A stretch of 64,000 bases of DNA, taken from positions 22,463,355 to 22,527,354 of the forward strand of contig CM055111.1 in assembly GCA_029204225.1 (NCBI GenBank). The letters are read 5' to 3'. The translations under genes and the position numbers were made by a program. The DNA is from Diphasiastrum complanatum. Its lineage: Eukaryota > Streptophyta > Lycopodiopsida > Lycopodiales > Lycopodiaceae. Of this stretch, positions 35,397 to 47,820 are shown piece after piece (position 1 is the first letter of the stretch; every line of letters begins with the position of its first letter). Under the pieces are notes generated by a model that ran no database searches, was not told the DNA's origin, and saw nothing but the letters and a program-made list of their open reading frames with translations.

Positions 35397-35561
35397 GAAG
35401 TTAATCTCTCACTTGCTTCTAAAAGAAAAAATCCAAATAGAATATCTAGATGAAGTTAATCTCTCACTTGCTTCTAAAAGGAAAAATCCAAATAGAATGA
35501 TTAGATGAAGTTAATCTCTCACTTGCTTCTAAAAGAAAAAATCCAAATAGAAAGATTAGAA
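35397..35561 (+). repeat. Three tandem 55-bp repeats
   Basis: Units start GAAGTTAATCTCTCACTTGC at 35397, 35452 and 35507, and a fourth begins near 35558. 55 is not a multiple of three, so it is unlikely to be coding. Confidence 0.9.
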
Positions 35562-35613
35562 GTAGTTAATCTTGATTTCCATATTCAATCACCCATAATA
35601 GACTCATTCACGT

Positions 35614-35713
<100 letters not shown>

Positions 35714-35940
35714 ACCAACACTCCCAATTCTAGGAAGGTGTGTAGCCCTTGTTTTCTTCTGTTAAAGGCGTGGTTCAAATGTTTTTTGTAGGAAGATGAG
35801 TTCCACAAAAAAGCCCAAATGCCGCAGGGAGGGAGCATGTGGTGACATTCTGGAGTAGGATATAATCATGTGGTTCGGGAGTTTTGATTAGCACTCTATA
35901 ATGTTCTCTCTGTTTTTCTCTTCATGTGTATTTAGGGTCA

Positions 35941-35987
35941 GTGTGGGTGTGTGTGTGTGTGCATGCGTGTGTTTGTGTGTGTGTTTC
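35941..35987. repeat. (TG)n-rich tract
   Basis: Interrupted GT dinucleotide run. Confidence 0.85.
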
Positions 35988-36030
35988 ATGCTACTGGTTT
36001 ACGGTTTGATATATTAATTTATGTTTCATG

Positions 36031-36158
<128 letters not shown>

Positions 36159-36182
36159 TGATACATCTAACATTTTCAACTT

Positions 36183-37204
36183 TTGCAAAAGAAGGACCAT
36201 AAGTTGATTTCAAGAAAAAGAGTTGCAAGAGAGATCGAGAATATTATTGATAGGATAAATCACATGAATATTGATTTGGAATCATCATTGGCCCTAGATG
36301 ATGCTCTTGTTGTTGATGACCCCTTGCATGATATAATTAGTTCATCAATGCCTTGTGATTCAATCCATGTCTCCAAATCTCTAGAACGTTCTTACCACCC
36401 AACCACACCTATCGTAGACGTTGCACATGAGTCCTCCACGATACTCCACGTGGATTCCACAAACTTGACCACCCCTTTAAAAAAGAGAACATGTCTTGGA
36501 CGTATCATGACTAGTTTGAAAGATAATTGCAAATTACTACGCATTGTTGATATGTTAAAAGACATTCTAGGTTCTTTGTCTGACCTTCCTCTTTCACCTA
36601 GCTTGCAACCATTAGTAAAAACTTTTATTAGAAGTAGATATTCGTGTTGGCCACTCCAATCACCATTACCATTAAATGGAACACCATTTATGTGTTGGGG
36701 TCGAATGTACATGATCATGTCTAGTGAACACTTTTCTGAGGCTGGTTTGGGCCTTTTTGCATTGAGGTCCCTTTAAATAGTATTGTGACATTGATGCCAT
36801 ATGCAAGACCTCAATACAATTGGGCTGATTGGCATGCTTTGTGTTGTCACCAATGGAGGATGCAAGTATATGGCTTGAATTCAAATGCTTGTTCTTTAGA
36901 GAAGCAACGCATGCAAGGAGGAAACATCTCAAGGGCAAATCGTACATACATTGATGGACGTCCAGATGTGCATGGAAACATTGCTGCATATATAAATAGT
37001 TCCATTGGCCACCCTCTATTGACGAATTGTGATTTTGAAAAACGCACCAATGGAAAAGAAGAATATTTTACTAGGAATGTAAAGGGCACTTATGTAATGG
37101 TCTGTGCCACTAGATCTATCAGGTTTGAGGAGGAATTGTTCATCAAGTATAGTCTCAACCGTCCTCTACCCAAATGTTTGCAAAAGACAATAAGTCAAAT
37201 GTGA
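36183..37204 (+). pseudogene. SET-domain-like protein carried in the CACTA element
   Basis: Two abutting plus-strand frames, 36183-36776 and 36785-37204, differ by one base in a T-run near 36771; otherwise about 340 codons would be continuous. The first 170 residues are hydrophilic and unrecognised. Then come HFSEAGLGLFALRS (SET N-terminal GxG motif), SIVTLMPYARPQYNW, YIDGRPDVHGNIAAYINSS (place of the RFINHSC motif, here changed to NSS), NCDFEKR, and VMVCATRSIRFEEELFIKYS (place of the EELTFDY motif). SET domains are protein lysine methyltransferases that use S-adenosylmethionine. The altered NHSC motif leaves activity open. It lies on the same strand as the transposase and between its parts, so it is either cargo captured from the host or an intrinsic second gene. 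No search was possible. Confidence 0.6.
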
Positions 37205-37767
37205 AGATGCCAAAGGTGATCCTTCGCCTAGCTACTGCTTTTAATGACTTTTTATGGGGTTTCAACCCTCACCCAACCTAATTTTGGTATGCTGAATTCA
37301 TCTGTCAGGTCGGCGAAGGTTCATACTCCCTGATGCTCGGCGAAGGTTCCCAAAATGGAATAGTGTTGAACTCTTGCCTAGCCTCGTTTTTTATACTTAT
37401 GACATGTAGAGATGTATAATCCATGCATCTTGATTGTATTTGGTTTGTATCATTAAATATGTCAAATGTTAGGAGCATTATTCGTCATTTGCCTAGATTA
37501 AATGTTAGGAGCATTATTTGTCTTTGAGTTCATTGAATGTTAACAAGTTGAAAAGACAAATCTGTCTAATAGATACATTGGTATGTTCATACTTTTTAAA
37601 CTAAGAGGTAATTTATATTCATATGCAACATTTAGATCTATCAAGTATTGGGAGGAAATGTTTATCAAGCATTGTTTCAACCTACTTGTTATTTTGATAT
37701 ATAGGATTCTTCATCCTCATTTAGTGTTGGAGACAATAATCCTCGTAATGGTTGATATAGACGACGA
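37205..37767 (+). other. No gene seen
   Basis: Between the SET frame and the next transposase segment. GGCGAAGGTTC occurs twice (near 37312 and 37339). It is otherwise AT-rich with no frame of interest. Confidence 0.4.
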
Positions 37768-38112
37768 ATGCAATACAACGACCCACATATAAAGCAATTA
37801 CCTCGTCGTCTATGTCAAGGCTTAAAAGAGATGATGGAAATTGATGAGCACATTAATCAAGAGACTAATGCATCTGAATCTAGCTCATCTAGATCTACTT
37901 CTTCACAAACAAGTTCCAACGATGAAAATGAGCTTCCAATGAATGATGAATTTGAAGTCATTTGATACATGTTGGATGATATGTACGAGTTGCAGCTAGA
38001 CACAATGAACAAGATGAGGAGGCACTTTTGTCTAAAGAAGAAAGAAAATTGCGAGAAGAATCAAAGACCGCATTGTATCCTGGAGCAAAGACATCTCATT
38101 TGACGACTTTTC
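37768..38112 (+). CDS. TNP2 transposase, N-terminal segment (before the copia insertion)
   Basis: An acidic, Ser-rich stretch (EIDEHINQETNASESSS) ends in a stop at about 37963. A frame then resumes with LREESKTALYPGAKTSHLTTF up to the copia insertion at 38113. CACTA transposases have just such a Tyr-Pro-Gly motif before the TNP2 domain. The frame continues at 42914. Confidence 0.65.
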
Positions 38113-38386
38113 ACTTAGAATTTGCTTTGCACAGGAACACAGATCATGCTACATAGTAACACAGACATAAAACACTCTCCACAGCAAGCTCACATAGCAA
38201 CTGTATTTCTCAAAGAGAAATTACACTATACATATAGTTGTTCACTCAGGCAACCCATGCATGACTCAAGTTGTCGTTGGCAAGATGCGTGTCCCGTCGA
38301 CTTGCCTCGTGGCGAGGCCAACTGATCCTTATCCACTGATAGGACCCACAGTACAGTAGCACAGTGATTCTACTTTAATTCTAACT
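38113..38386 (-). repeat. 3' LTR of copia in transposase
   Basis: Plus strand begins ACTTAGAATT and ends AATTCTAACT. A purine tract, minus strand AAGGGAGAG, follows directly at 38387-38395. Confidence 0.9.
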
Positions 38387-38434
38387 CTCTCCCTTAAAGT
38401 AGAGTCTACTTTTTATACAATCATATACATAGCT

Positions 38435-39990
38435 TTAAAGCCAACAAACTTTAAGTACAGAAAGCTTTGATCTAAACTTTTCTCCAGTAAGTGGATTAGT
38501 GAAAATATCAGCTAGTTCTTCTTCTGTGCTACAATGAATAACATGAATTTCACGACTCAGCAGCCTCTCACGTATAAAGTGATACTGAATCTCAATGTGT
38601 TTAGTTCTCGCATGGAACACTGGATTCTTTGCTAGCTGAATGCCACTATGACTGTCGCTATGTAAAGTCGTGGGATTTTTTTTTTCTCATGCCAGCTTCT
38701 TCCAAGATTTGTCTCAACCATATAGCTTCCTGTGCTGCACTACACATTGTCTTATACTCTACCTCTGTGGTGGAAAGAGCAATTGTACTTTGCTTCTTAC
38801 TAGACCAGCAAAAACAACTACCACAAAACTGGAATACATACCCTGTGGTGGATCTACAATCATCATAGTCACCTCCCCAATCCGCATCCACATAGCCACA
38901 CAACTCATGTAAACCATCATGCTTCCTATAAATCAAGCCATACTCTGAAGTGCCTTTCACCTAACGCAAAATGCGTTTAGCTGCCTTCCAATGCGTTTCC
39001 GTAGGTGCTGCCATAAACTGACATACAATGCCAACAACATAGCATATATCTGGTCTAGTCATGGTAAGGTAAATCAAGCTCCCTACTAACTGTCTATACA
39101 ACGTAGCATCAAATGACTGTGACTCATCAAGCTTAGAAAGCTTTTTACCTAGTTCAATAGGAGTATTCATTGGTTTGCAATCCTGCAACCTAAACCTGTG
39201 CAGCAACTCTTTGACATACTTCACCTGTGTTAAACCCACTTCATGTTCTTTTTGCCACACTTCTACTCCAAGGCAATCATGCATCAGGCTGAGATCTGTC
39301 ATCTCAAATTATTCCATGAGGTCTTTCTCGATCATGTCTATCATCTCTTGATTATTTCCCGTAATAATCAAGTCATCAACATAAAAGAGCAATCAAAGCA
39401 ACCATACCATCAAAGCATAAGACATATAGATTTGGATCAGAATGTGTTCTCACCATCCCCTTTGAACAAAAGTAGGCATCAATCATGCTATACCACGCAC
39501 GTGGTGCTTGTTTAAGACCATAAAGCACTTTCTTCAAGTGACATACTTTATTTTCGTGTCCCTTCGCTACAAAGCCTTCAATTTGATCCATGAACACTTC
39601 TTCTTCTAACTCACCATTTAGAAAAGCAGATTTCACATCCATCTGATGCAAAGGCCAACCAAAATGTGAAGCTAAAGCAACAAGTAGACGTAGAGTATTC
39701 CACTTACATACTGGCGCAAAGGTCACTTCATAGTCAATGCCTTTACTTTGTGCATACCCTTTGATCACTAATCTTGCCTTGTGCTTTGCTATACTTCCAT
39801 CTGCATGATACTTAGTCTTGTATACCCATTTGCAACCAATGGGTTTCTTGCCAACTGGTGGTTCTATTAAGTCCCATGTGTTATGTTTAGCAATTTACTC
39901 CATCTCCTCTCCCATGGCCTTGACCCAAATGTCATCATCCTTCGCTTCACTATAAGTCAAAGGTTATTTGCTTTGAATAATGCTAGATAA
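38435..39990 (-). pseudogene. Copia RT and RNase H
   Basis: Minus strand, in order: GKKPIGCKWVYKTKYHADGS (39800-39870), ARLVIKGYAQSKGIDYE, MDVKSAFLNGELEEEVFMDQ and YGLKQAPRAWYSMIDAYF (39376-39768), then LDDLIIT after a frameshift at the YVDD motif. Next are LGVEVWQKEHEVGLTQ, MNTPIELGKKLSKL and YLTMTRPDICYVV (38961-39302), then ADWGGDYDDCRSTTGYVFQF and STTEVEY (38658-38960), and RTKHIEIQYHFIRERL (38435-38620). Most of the domain is readable, with a handful of stops and frameshifts. Confidence 0.9.
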
Positions 39991-40064
39991 GAGAGCATAA
40001 TTTGCTTCATACCTTTCAGGTTGTGTCTTCTCTCTTGTTGATTAGGGAGCTTCCTGTCAAGTGA

Positions 40065-41456
40065 TCAGCTTCCTGGTGAAAATGTATCCCATAATACATC
40101 CTTCTCCTTGCGTTTGTCACCTGCAACTTCAATCCTTCTTGCACCAAAAGGTTTGTCTCTACCTCTCCAACCTATCTCTTGAGGTTGAGTAGTAGTATCT
40201 TGAGATTTATCCTCATGTTCATCACTCGGAAGGTCAATGAATGGATCATCATTAGGTGGTATCCTCACTATACCATCTTCTCCACTGGATGTGTCTATTT
40301 TCTCAGCATCCTCGTCTTCATACATCTTGGATTCATCAAAGATAACATCATGACATATATGGATTTTTTTTTTCACTGGATTAAAACATCTATAGCCCTT
40401 CACACGATCATCATATTCTAGGAATATGCATTTGATGGCTTTTACATCAAGTTTACGTCTTTCTTCTTTAGGAATGTGTACAAAGGCCTTACATCCAAAG
40501 ATTTGCAAGTGGTTCACCTTTGGCTTCTTCTTCGTGAATGCCTCCTCAAGTGTTATCTTTGGTATGGCAATGGTAGGACTTCTATTTTGAAGATAGACTG
40601 TCGTGCTACATGCTTCTGACCAAAAATCTTTTGGTAGTTTCATCTCATCTAGCATAGATCTGGCACTTTCCACAATCGTACGATTCTTGCGCTCAACTAC
40701 ACCATTGAGAGCAGGAGTAAGAGCTTGCATAAATTGTCTTTTAATCCCACATTGATCACAAAGATCATTGAAGTCATTAGACTTGTACTCACCTCCACTA
40801 TTTGATCTTAGGACTTTGATCTTCCTACCTGTTTGATTTTTGACCAATGCTTTGAATCTCTAGAAGTTATCAAATGCATCTGATTTCTTCTTTAAGAAGT
40901 AGATCCACGTCTTACGTGACATATCATCAATAAAGGTCATGAAATAGAAGGCTTTACCTAAGGACATGGTCCTCATAGGCCTGCATAAATATGTGAATGC
41001 ATTGTGCACCAACTCCACGTCACGTATGCGCTCACCAATAGAATGCAGTTCATCCCTCATTGTCTTGATTCTGGTCATGTACGTTTGAATGTGCTCTCCT
41101 TGTTCCATGCGGGCACTATTCAGCTTTGACTTCAGAAACATGATTCTTGACGGATTTGATGTCTCAAACTGCTCCTTTAGCACATCCCATGCCTGTCTAG
41201 GTGTAACAGCATCACAAATGTGGGTAATGATGTGGTCCTTCATTGACAAGTTAATGAAGGTCAAAGCTTTCCTCATCTTTTTGTCAAACACCTTGATATT
41301 CGCTTCATTTGGTGGCCTTCTCTCATCACCTATGACGACTTCCCACACATTTTTCTCCATCAGTATGTTTTTCATTTTGAATTTCCACACTGCATAGTTG
41401 GAAATCCCGTCCAATTTGTTACTTTCACTCAAAATGGACTCTCCCATGTTTGCCAT
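40065..41456 (-). pseudogene. Copia gag fused to integrase by internal deletion
   Basis: From ATG at 41456: NKLDGISNYAVWKFKMKN, then ALTFINLSMKD and PRQAWDVLKEQFE (gag). At about residue 160 the frame passes directly into YFMTFIDDMSRKTWIYFLKK, which is integrase core. One stop at 40857-40859 interrupts, then VLRSNSGGEYKSNDFND, TPALNGVVERKNRTIVESA, and FGCKAFVHIPKEERRKLD. The zinc knuckle, protease and HHCC region are deleted, but the fusion stays in frame. The catalytic Asp and Glu of the integrase are recognisable. Confidence 0.85.
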
Positions 41457-42620
41457 CGCAAAACTGCTTGAAACTTCTGCCGTAGGTTAAAAACAGTATG
41501 CTGAGGCCTACAGTGATGTCAGAAGTTGAAAATAATGACTTGCACTTTTTCCCTTACCAGGCCCACTCACCGCTTTTCCACCAATTTGAAAGCCAAATCG
41601 GCGTCGCCTTCCAAAATGCACTCAGTCGTCAACTCCCAACAACGTGCCCAGTGGAATGGTGAAATCACTTCTGGCGCACTCCGAACACTTTATCCACTGC
41701 AATCACTCTGTTTTGTTGTACTGTACTTGCAGGTACAGTCCGGGTGCTCTTCGTTTGGAGGTTATAGTCTTTCGTTTGGGTCAAAACGGGCAAAGGACTC
41801 GAAAATAGGGACTTTTAGAACTTTAGAACTGTTTTTTTAGTTTGAAGAAACTCTACCCTTCAGTGAATTTGGACCCAACTCTCACTTCAAACTGAAATTT
41901 TTTAATGAAGTTGCAATGTGAATTACACTTCAGATCCCTTCCATCAAAGTTCATGTGGATTTAAATAAATCCAATGGCTTATCAGGATCCAAGGGCCCAG
42001 TCTCCTTTAATCTCCATCGTCCATCCATATGCCACGAAATCCGATGGTTCTGCACACTTTTGTGCACTGATGGAAGCCCTTCCAATCGTTGGCTCACTTC
42101 TAAACACTATGTAGGAGACTGGTTTGGGTGCGCAGACTCAGCCACGGCCTCCTCTCTTCATTTCTTTCACAAGCTATGGTGAATGAGTATTTTTACACCT
42201 TCATTGAATCTGATCCAACGCTCTACACTGTCTGCAGCTATCCACGTCCGTTTACCTACTGATTAGTCTCTCTAGGACGCCCTCCTATACGTTTTTACAG
42301 CTTCAATAATGCTCTCCTACAGCTCAAGATCCAGGCTTTTACATCACCGTTCGTCAAACAGTGTCCATTCGGATGCACACCGATTGCAAATACCAAGCAG
42401 CTACTTTGCAAAATTTTTAGAATTCCGTTTCTTCAACTGATAAGCCTTGTTTGTGAATCCTCACATAGTTTCACGCCTAGCAAACCTTTGTACGCTAGAA
42501 ACCATGCACCAGTGCTTCACTTTTCATCTCCAGCCTGCCGTAGACCCCGAACTCTTAGAAGATTGCTTTTCTCCCGAAGCTCTCTTCAACGGCGACACTA
42601 TACTGTGTACACTCCCTGTA

Positions 42621-42634
42621 TGGCTCTGATACCA
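42621..42634 (-). promoter_or_regulatory. Primer binding site of copia in transposase
   Basis: Minus strand TGGTATCAGAGCC begins directly at the LTR end, within one base. It is of initiator tRNA-Met type. Confidence 0.85.
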
Positions 42635-42908
42635 ACTTAGAATTTGCTTTGCATAGGAATACAGATCATGCTACACCGTAACATAGACAGAAAACACTCT
42701 CCACAACAAGCTCACATAACAACTGTATTTCTCAAAATGAAATTACACTATACATATAGTTGTTCAATCAGGCAACCCATGCATGACCTAGGTTGCTGTT
42801 GGCGGGACGCGTGTCCCGTCGACTTGCCTCATGGCGAGGCCAACTGATCCTTATCCACTGATAGGACCCACAGTACAGTAGCACAGTGATTCTACTTTAA
42901 TTCTAACT
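42635..42908 (-). repeat. 5' LTR of copia in transposase
   Basis: Partner of 38113-38386 with the same termini, followed by the TTTTC duplication. Confidence 0.9.
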
Positions 42909-42913
42909 TTTTC

Positions 42914-45900
42914 TACTTCTATTCAATCTTCAAGCCAAATATAGATGGAGTGACCAAAGCCTCACATCTCTATTTGAGTAAAAAAATTTTCATCTACTTG
43001 TCATTTTTGCTTTGAAACAAAATTTACAATTTGGACATCAAGTGATATTCTTTTTACAATGACTTCTTCTGTCATGTATAGACTATTGAAAAACAAAATT
43101 CTTCCAGAAGGGAATGTCATGCCTGAGACAAGAGATGAGGCACGAAAGATGTTGTCTAACATCAGGATGGACTACAAGCAATATCATGCATGTCCAAAAG
43201 ATTGTATTTTATATCGAGGAAGGTACGAATCACTCAAAAAATGTCCCATTTGTGATACCCCTCGATATAGAGATGATTTACAACGATTCCGTGCAAAGTT
43301 TTACGACATTTTCCAGTAATTCCATGATTGCAGTGTTTATCTTGTTGTAAATCTCTTGCACAACTTATGGACTAGCATGCACACCATACCTGTACGGATG
43401 GGATGATGAGAGTACCTTCAGATTCACCTACATGGAAACACATCAACAAAGAGTATCCAAGCTTTGTCAATGAGCCAACAAATGTGAGATTTGGTCTTGC
43501 AACAGATGGTGTGAACCCCTTTGGTGTACGAGCAACTACGTGGTCCATTTGGCCTGTTTGCTTGGTAAATTAAAATATTCCTCCTTGGTTGAGTACAAAA
43601 AAGAGACACATTATGTTGGCACTTTTAATTCCTGGCCAACACAAGGTTAAGAACATGGGTGTGTATCTTGAGCCGCTTATTGACGAGTTGGAAGATTTGT
43701 GGAAGGGGATAAAAGCATATGACATTTCGTGCCCCTTACATGAGAGGGAGTTTACATTACATGCCATTGTAATGTGGACAATGCATGACTATCCAGGATT
43801 AGGTGAATGCTCAGGTAATCATTCAAACAATGTCTATCTTGTATACATAGGAGTTTGTTTACAGTTACATACAGCTAGTAATTCTTGACATTTACATGAT
43901 GTACTACAATGGCTATAATTATTCTTTGACATATACTTTTTTTAATAGTGATTGATAGTATCCATTTGTTGGGCAGACTTTCAAAAGGCTAGAAAAAATG
44001 CTTGGCTTTTGTGCTGGCCAAATCTTGTGGGAAGATACTCTTTTAGTCTCAAAAAAGTGGTTTATGAAAATCATCATAAATACTTGCATGAAGGCCATCC
44101 ATTCAGAGACACTCATAGAAGAGGTTTTGGAGGAAGAGTTCAGAGAGAGATGCCTCCAAAGAGGATGTCTGTGAAAGATTGGCCAATACTATGGGAGGAA
44201 TCTCAAGAAAAGCCGATCGATGGTATGAAAAGATTATCTATATTTCATCGTTTGCAATATTGGGATAACCTTTTGATTAATCACCTACTTGATCACATGC
44301 ACGGATATAAAAATGTGGGTGAATCTATTTGGAAACACTTGATTGGTGAAAAAGATACCATTGCTACAAGGCACGATCTAAAAGAATCAAACACCAAAAA
44401 AGAATATCGGATAAAGGATGGTGAAGATCATGCTCCAAAAGTACCTTGGACATTCACTAAGGAGGAGCTTAACCATGTGCGCTCCATTATTCATGACATT
44501 AGAACACCAACTGGTTTTGCCCATTCTCTAAGGTCATCATTCACAGTGGATGGAAAGTTGGAAGGTCTCAAATCTCATGATTGGCTAAAGATGATTCAAT
44601 TCATCTATCCATTGTCAATTCGTGGGTGTTTGTCAAAAGATATTTGTGAGACCATATACAAACTATCAATCAGAGTCAGGTATTTACATGTACTTGGTGC
44701 ATTTTTCTATTTAGTATTTATTGATTGGAAATTCAAGTAGACATAAAATGGATTGAATATGTTGCAGATGGATGTGTTCAAAAGAAATTCGTGAGCTGGA
44801 TCTCCACAAGAGACATGAGGATATGGTGGAGATTGTGTGCATGTTTGAGAGATATTTTCCGACTTCCATCATGGACTCACAAGTGCATTTATTGGTGCAC
44901 TTGGTTGAAGAAGTTTCTATTGCTGGTCCAGTGCACACTAGGTATAAGTGCATAAATTATCTTTTGCATGTGTATTTAAACTAAATCAATTGATACATGA
45001 ACTCATTAAATAAAACACTTATTTTTAACCATTTGTGACTTTTTAGGTGGATGTTCTTTATGGAAAGGTACATGAAAGTCTTAAAAGATTTTGTGCGTCA
45101 AAAGGCAAGGCCTGAAGGTAGCATGTCAGAGGGATGCTTAGTACATGAATCTCTCTTTTATGTTACTGAAATTTTGCACCAACTACATCCATCTGCTCGA
45201 CTATTGTGGCGTGATGAGGAAGCCGAAGAGGTAACTAGTGAAAAACCTCAAGGGATGGGAAAGGTCCATAGGTTGGCACCCTTCCAATGAGAAAAAATTT
45301 TTACATTCATGCTTTATAATTGTGGAGTTATGCATAAATGGTTAGACCTATATGAAGAAGAAAAAAAAGAGAGGGCCTTGTCTAGAAGGCGCCAACGACA
45401 AAATACAGGTAGACACATGGCCTCAAGTTCACATGATCTTGAGCCATTGCCCAAGCAATGCACTATAGAGTGGATGCATGACACACTACAAAAAGCAACA
45501 AAAGAGGGACAAAAAATATCAAACGCAGAATAAGACTTTGCAAGAGGATGCGAATGGAAGGTATTATTCTTTAGATACTTTATTATTAGAACATTCTTGT
45601 TTATAACAATATTTGTTTAATCATTTTGAAACACCATGTTCATTCACAGTGATTATTTATGAGATTAATGTTTGTCATGTGGCAGTGCAAAATGTATAAT
45701 GCTATATGGGCTTTTGGTTTCCACTTTCGTGTTGAAAGGATTGATAACAAGAGATGCACACACGATTATGGTGTAATAGCATCTTTCCAACAAGAAAGTC
45801 AAAGTAGTGCACGAGATCGGAATCCCATCTCAGGAGATATAGAATACGTAGGAACTATGCAAAATATTTATGATGTGTCATTTGGTGAAAGTGGACACTA

Positions 45901-46474
45901 TTTTTTATTTGATGTGAAATGGTTCAAGGTAGTTTGTAGAGGGCCAAATGCAACCGTAAAATCGGATCCAAGTGGATTTTTTGTGATTGATTCATCAAAA
46001 ACATTGAGCATGGAGTCCTTTGACACATTGGTGTTGCCTCGTCACTGTGAGCAGGTGCACATGTTATGCTATAATGTTTTTCATTTTATTGCAAGTGACT
46101 TCAATATTTGAGTTTTCGATATGTTCTAAAATAGTGATTTTTGCAGGTGTTTTTTTCAACCAGATCGACTAAACAAGATATGGTGGTTTGTAGCTCAAGT
46201 TGAACCACGTTCACGACGAGTATTTAATAGTGCAAATGTTGAGAATGAAATGGAAAACCTTCATTTTAACTATGAGATTGAGCTACCTAGAGATGTAATA
46301 AATCATCAAACCATACTTGAAGCACCCACTTCCATAGATGTTGAGAATAGAAATTCTAATAGTCAGGATGATGAAATAATTTTTGAAAGTGAGAGTGATG
46401 ATGAAAATCATCTAAGAGAAAATGAATTGCAAGATGTTGTCGCTGATGAAATTGATTCTTGTAATTCTGAATAA
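42914..46474 (+). pseudogene. TNP2-type CACTA transposase, main part, several exons
   Basis: 42914-42977 (LLLFNLQAKYRWSD), intron 42978-43081, then LLKNKILPEGNVMPE and KQYHACPKDCILYRGRYESL with CPIC (to about 43280). 43400-43600 has DGMMRVPSDSPTWKHIN and RFGLATDGVNPFG, with an in-frame stop before IPPWL. 43589-43815 has ALLIPGQHKVKNMGVYLEPL. 43977-44660 is the TNP2 C-terminal part. 44770-45290 is the DUF4218-like region (FERYFPTSIMDSQVHLLVHL, then ERYMKVLKDFVRQKARPEGS). 45659-46070 is the DUF4216-like region (ISGDIEYVGTMQNIYDV). 46140-46474 is an acidic tail after a one-base frameshift. Introns have GT/AG ends (for example 44676 and 44947). Domain order is that of plant En/Spm transposases, which cut and paste elements with 3-bp duplications. 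The few lesions suggest recent loss of activity. Confidence 0.85.
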
Positions 46475-46640
46475 AAATTGGTTATTGCAATTCTGAATGA
46501 AATTGATTCTTGCAGTGCTTTCAAATGATTGTTATTTAGCCAAAATAGAGTCTCATTTGTTTTAAGTGAAAAGAATAGACATAGTTTGACTTCAATCCCA
46601 TTTTTTTGGAGATAATGTCGGTGAAGATAGATGTATGGCT

Positions 46641-47109
46641 TCATGTTCCAAGAAAATTCTCATTTTTTAACAAATGCTGCAAAGGCAGTAAATCACTAAA
46701 AGCATGTGAGTTAATGAAATCACCACCACAAGCTATGACAAAATCAAGTGTTTCATCATAGTCAATCCCCTTGAATTGAGCATATCCCTTGGCAACTAGT
46801 CTTGTTTTATAATTGTTCACACTACCATTTTGATTAAGCTTGATCTTAAAGACCCATTTGCAAACAGTATAAATTTTGTATCTTTGATGGAGGATCAACA
46901 AGTATCTCAAAAAATGCATCATGTACTCACCTCACTTTTCATTACATCAAATCACTCTTTTGTTGCTACAGTTTCATTCACACTTGAAGGAACATCATCA
47001 AACTTAAGGTAGTAATAAGGGCAATAAAAATTAAACAATCATCAACTTGTAATTGCTTTTCTCTTCCTTGTATTTGAGCCTTGATGGTTGCATTTGGGCT
47101 CTGATACCA
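46641..47109 (-). pseudogene. Copia RT fragment and primer site
   Basis: Minus strand: [20 protein letters not shown], then [20 protein letters not shown], from copia RT. A perfect primer site, TGGTATCAGAGC (47098-47109), lies close upstream, so everything from gag to early RT has been deleted. It is nested at the right end of the CACTA element. Confidence 0.8.
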
Positions 47110-47820
47110 TGCTAAAATAAAAGGTTATGGACCTCATTTGGATACTAAAACCTTGAAAATGCATCAAAGGTTTCACTTATATCTAATAGATAGAAAACTA
47201 GCACACAATTCAACCTATTTTGCATCTAATTGGCAAAGGCTTTTGAACACCACAATAAAACTAGAAATAATTGATCTTCACATCCTGTCACACACGTGGA
47301 AAGTATAATACTTTGTCACAGATTCAGATCTATTCATTAGACACAAAAAATATCACATTCATCATTCATCAATTTTTCATTAAAGAGCAAACTTGCCAAA
47401 ATTACCATCTCTTGAAAATCTCTCGAAGTATGTACAAAATGAGCTCTCAATCCATATCAAATGATCTCGGATATGAGATTAGGTAAAGTGCCATTAGGGT
47501 AGACCCTGAACCCCTAGCTCTCAAAGCCTTAGATCATGCATAATTATCCTCTTGGTAGCTCGAGTCAACTGTCTTATAAAAGTAGGTGGCTGTCCTCATA
47601 AAAAATCCCAATCATCTAGGAACACCATTATAATTCACTTTAGAAAAATATTTATTTAACTAATTTCATTTCATTATGAACATGCAAAAAAAAAAAAAAA
47701 ACTCATCATAATATAATTCACTTTAGAAAAAAACAATAGCCTAATCATAATATAATTCACTTTAGAAATATATTTATTTAACTAATTTCATGTCATTATC
47801 AACATGCAAAAAAAAAAGAA
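47110..47820 (-). repeat. 5' LTR of the truncated copia; right limit uncertain
   Basis: Begins TGCTAAAATAAAAGG just after the primer site. It contains a CACACACGTGG site near 47289. Between 47634 and 47818 a segment with TTCACTTTAGAAA, TTTATTTAACTAATTTCAT and an oligo-A tail is present twice, about 122 bp apart. The edge could lie before or after this duplication. Confidence 0.5.

Larger units (their letters stand above)
38113..42908 (-). mobile_element. Copia element in transposase exon, non-canonical LTR ends
   Basis: LTRs 38113-38386 and 42635-42908 (274 bp) differ at about 20 sites by eye (roughly 7%). The target duplication is TTTTC at 38108-38112 and 42909-42913. Deleting the element and one TTTTC rejoins the transposase frame as HLTTF-LLLFNLQAKYRW, which confirms the ends independently. 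In element orientation the LTR begins AGTTAGAATT and ends AATTCTAAGT rather than TG...CA. Primer site and purine tract abut both ends. The interior has gag fused to integrase by deletion, then RT and RNase H with few lesions. Confidence 0.92.

Noticed and set aside
35397-35561. CRISPR-like array
   Set aside because: Direct tandem repeats with no spacers, inside a plant transposon; CRISPR does not apply.
36392-36989. Minus-strand frames opposite the SET-like gene
   Set aside because: The plus strand carries the recognisable SET motifs; these are complements of it.
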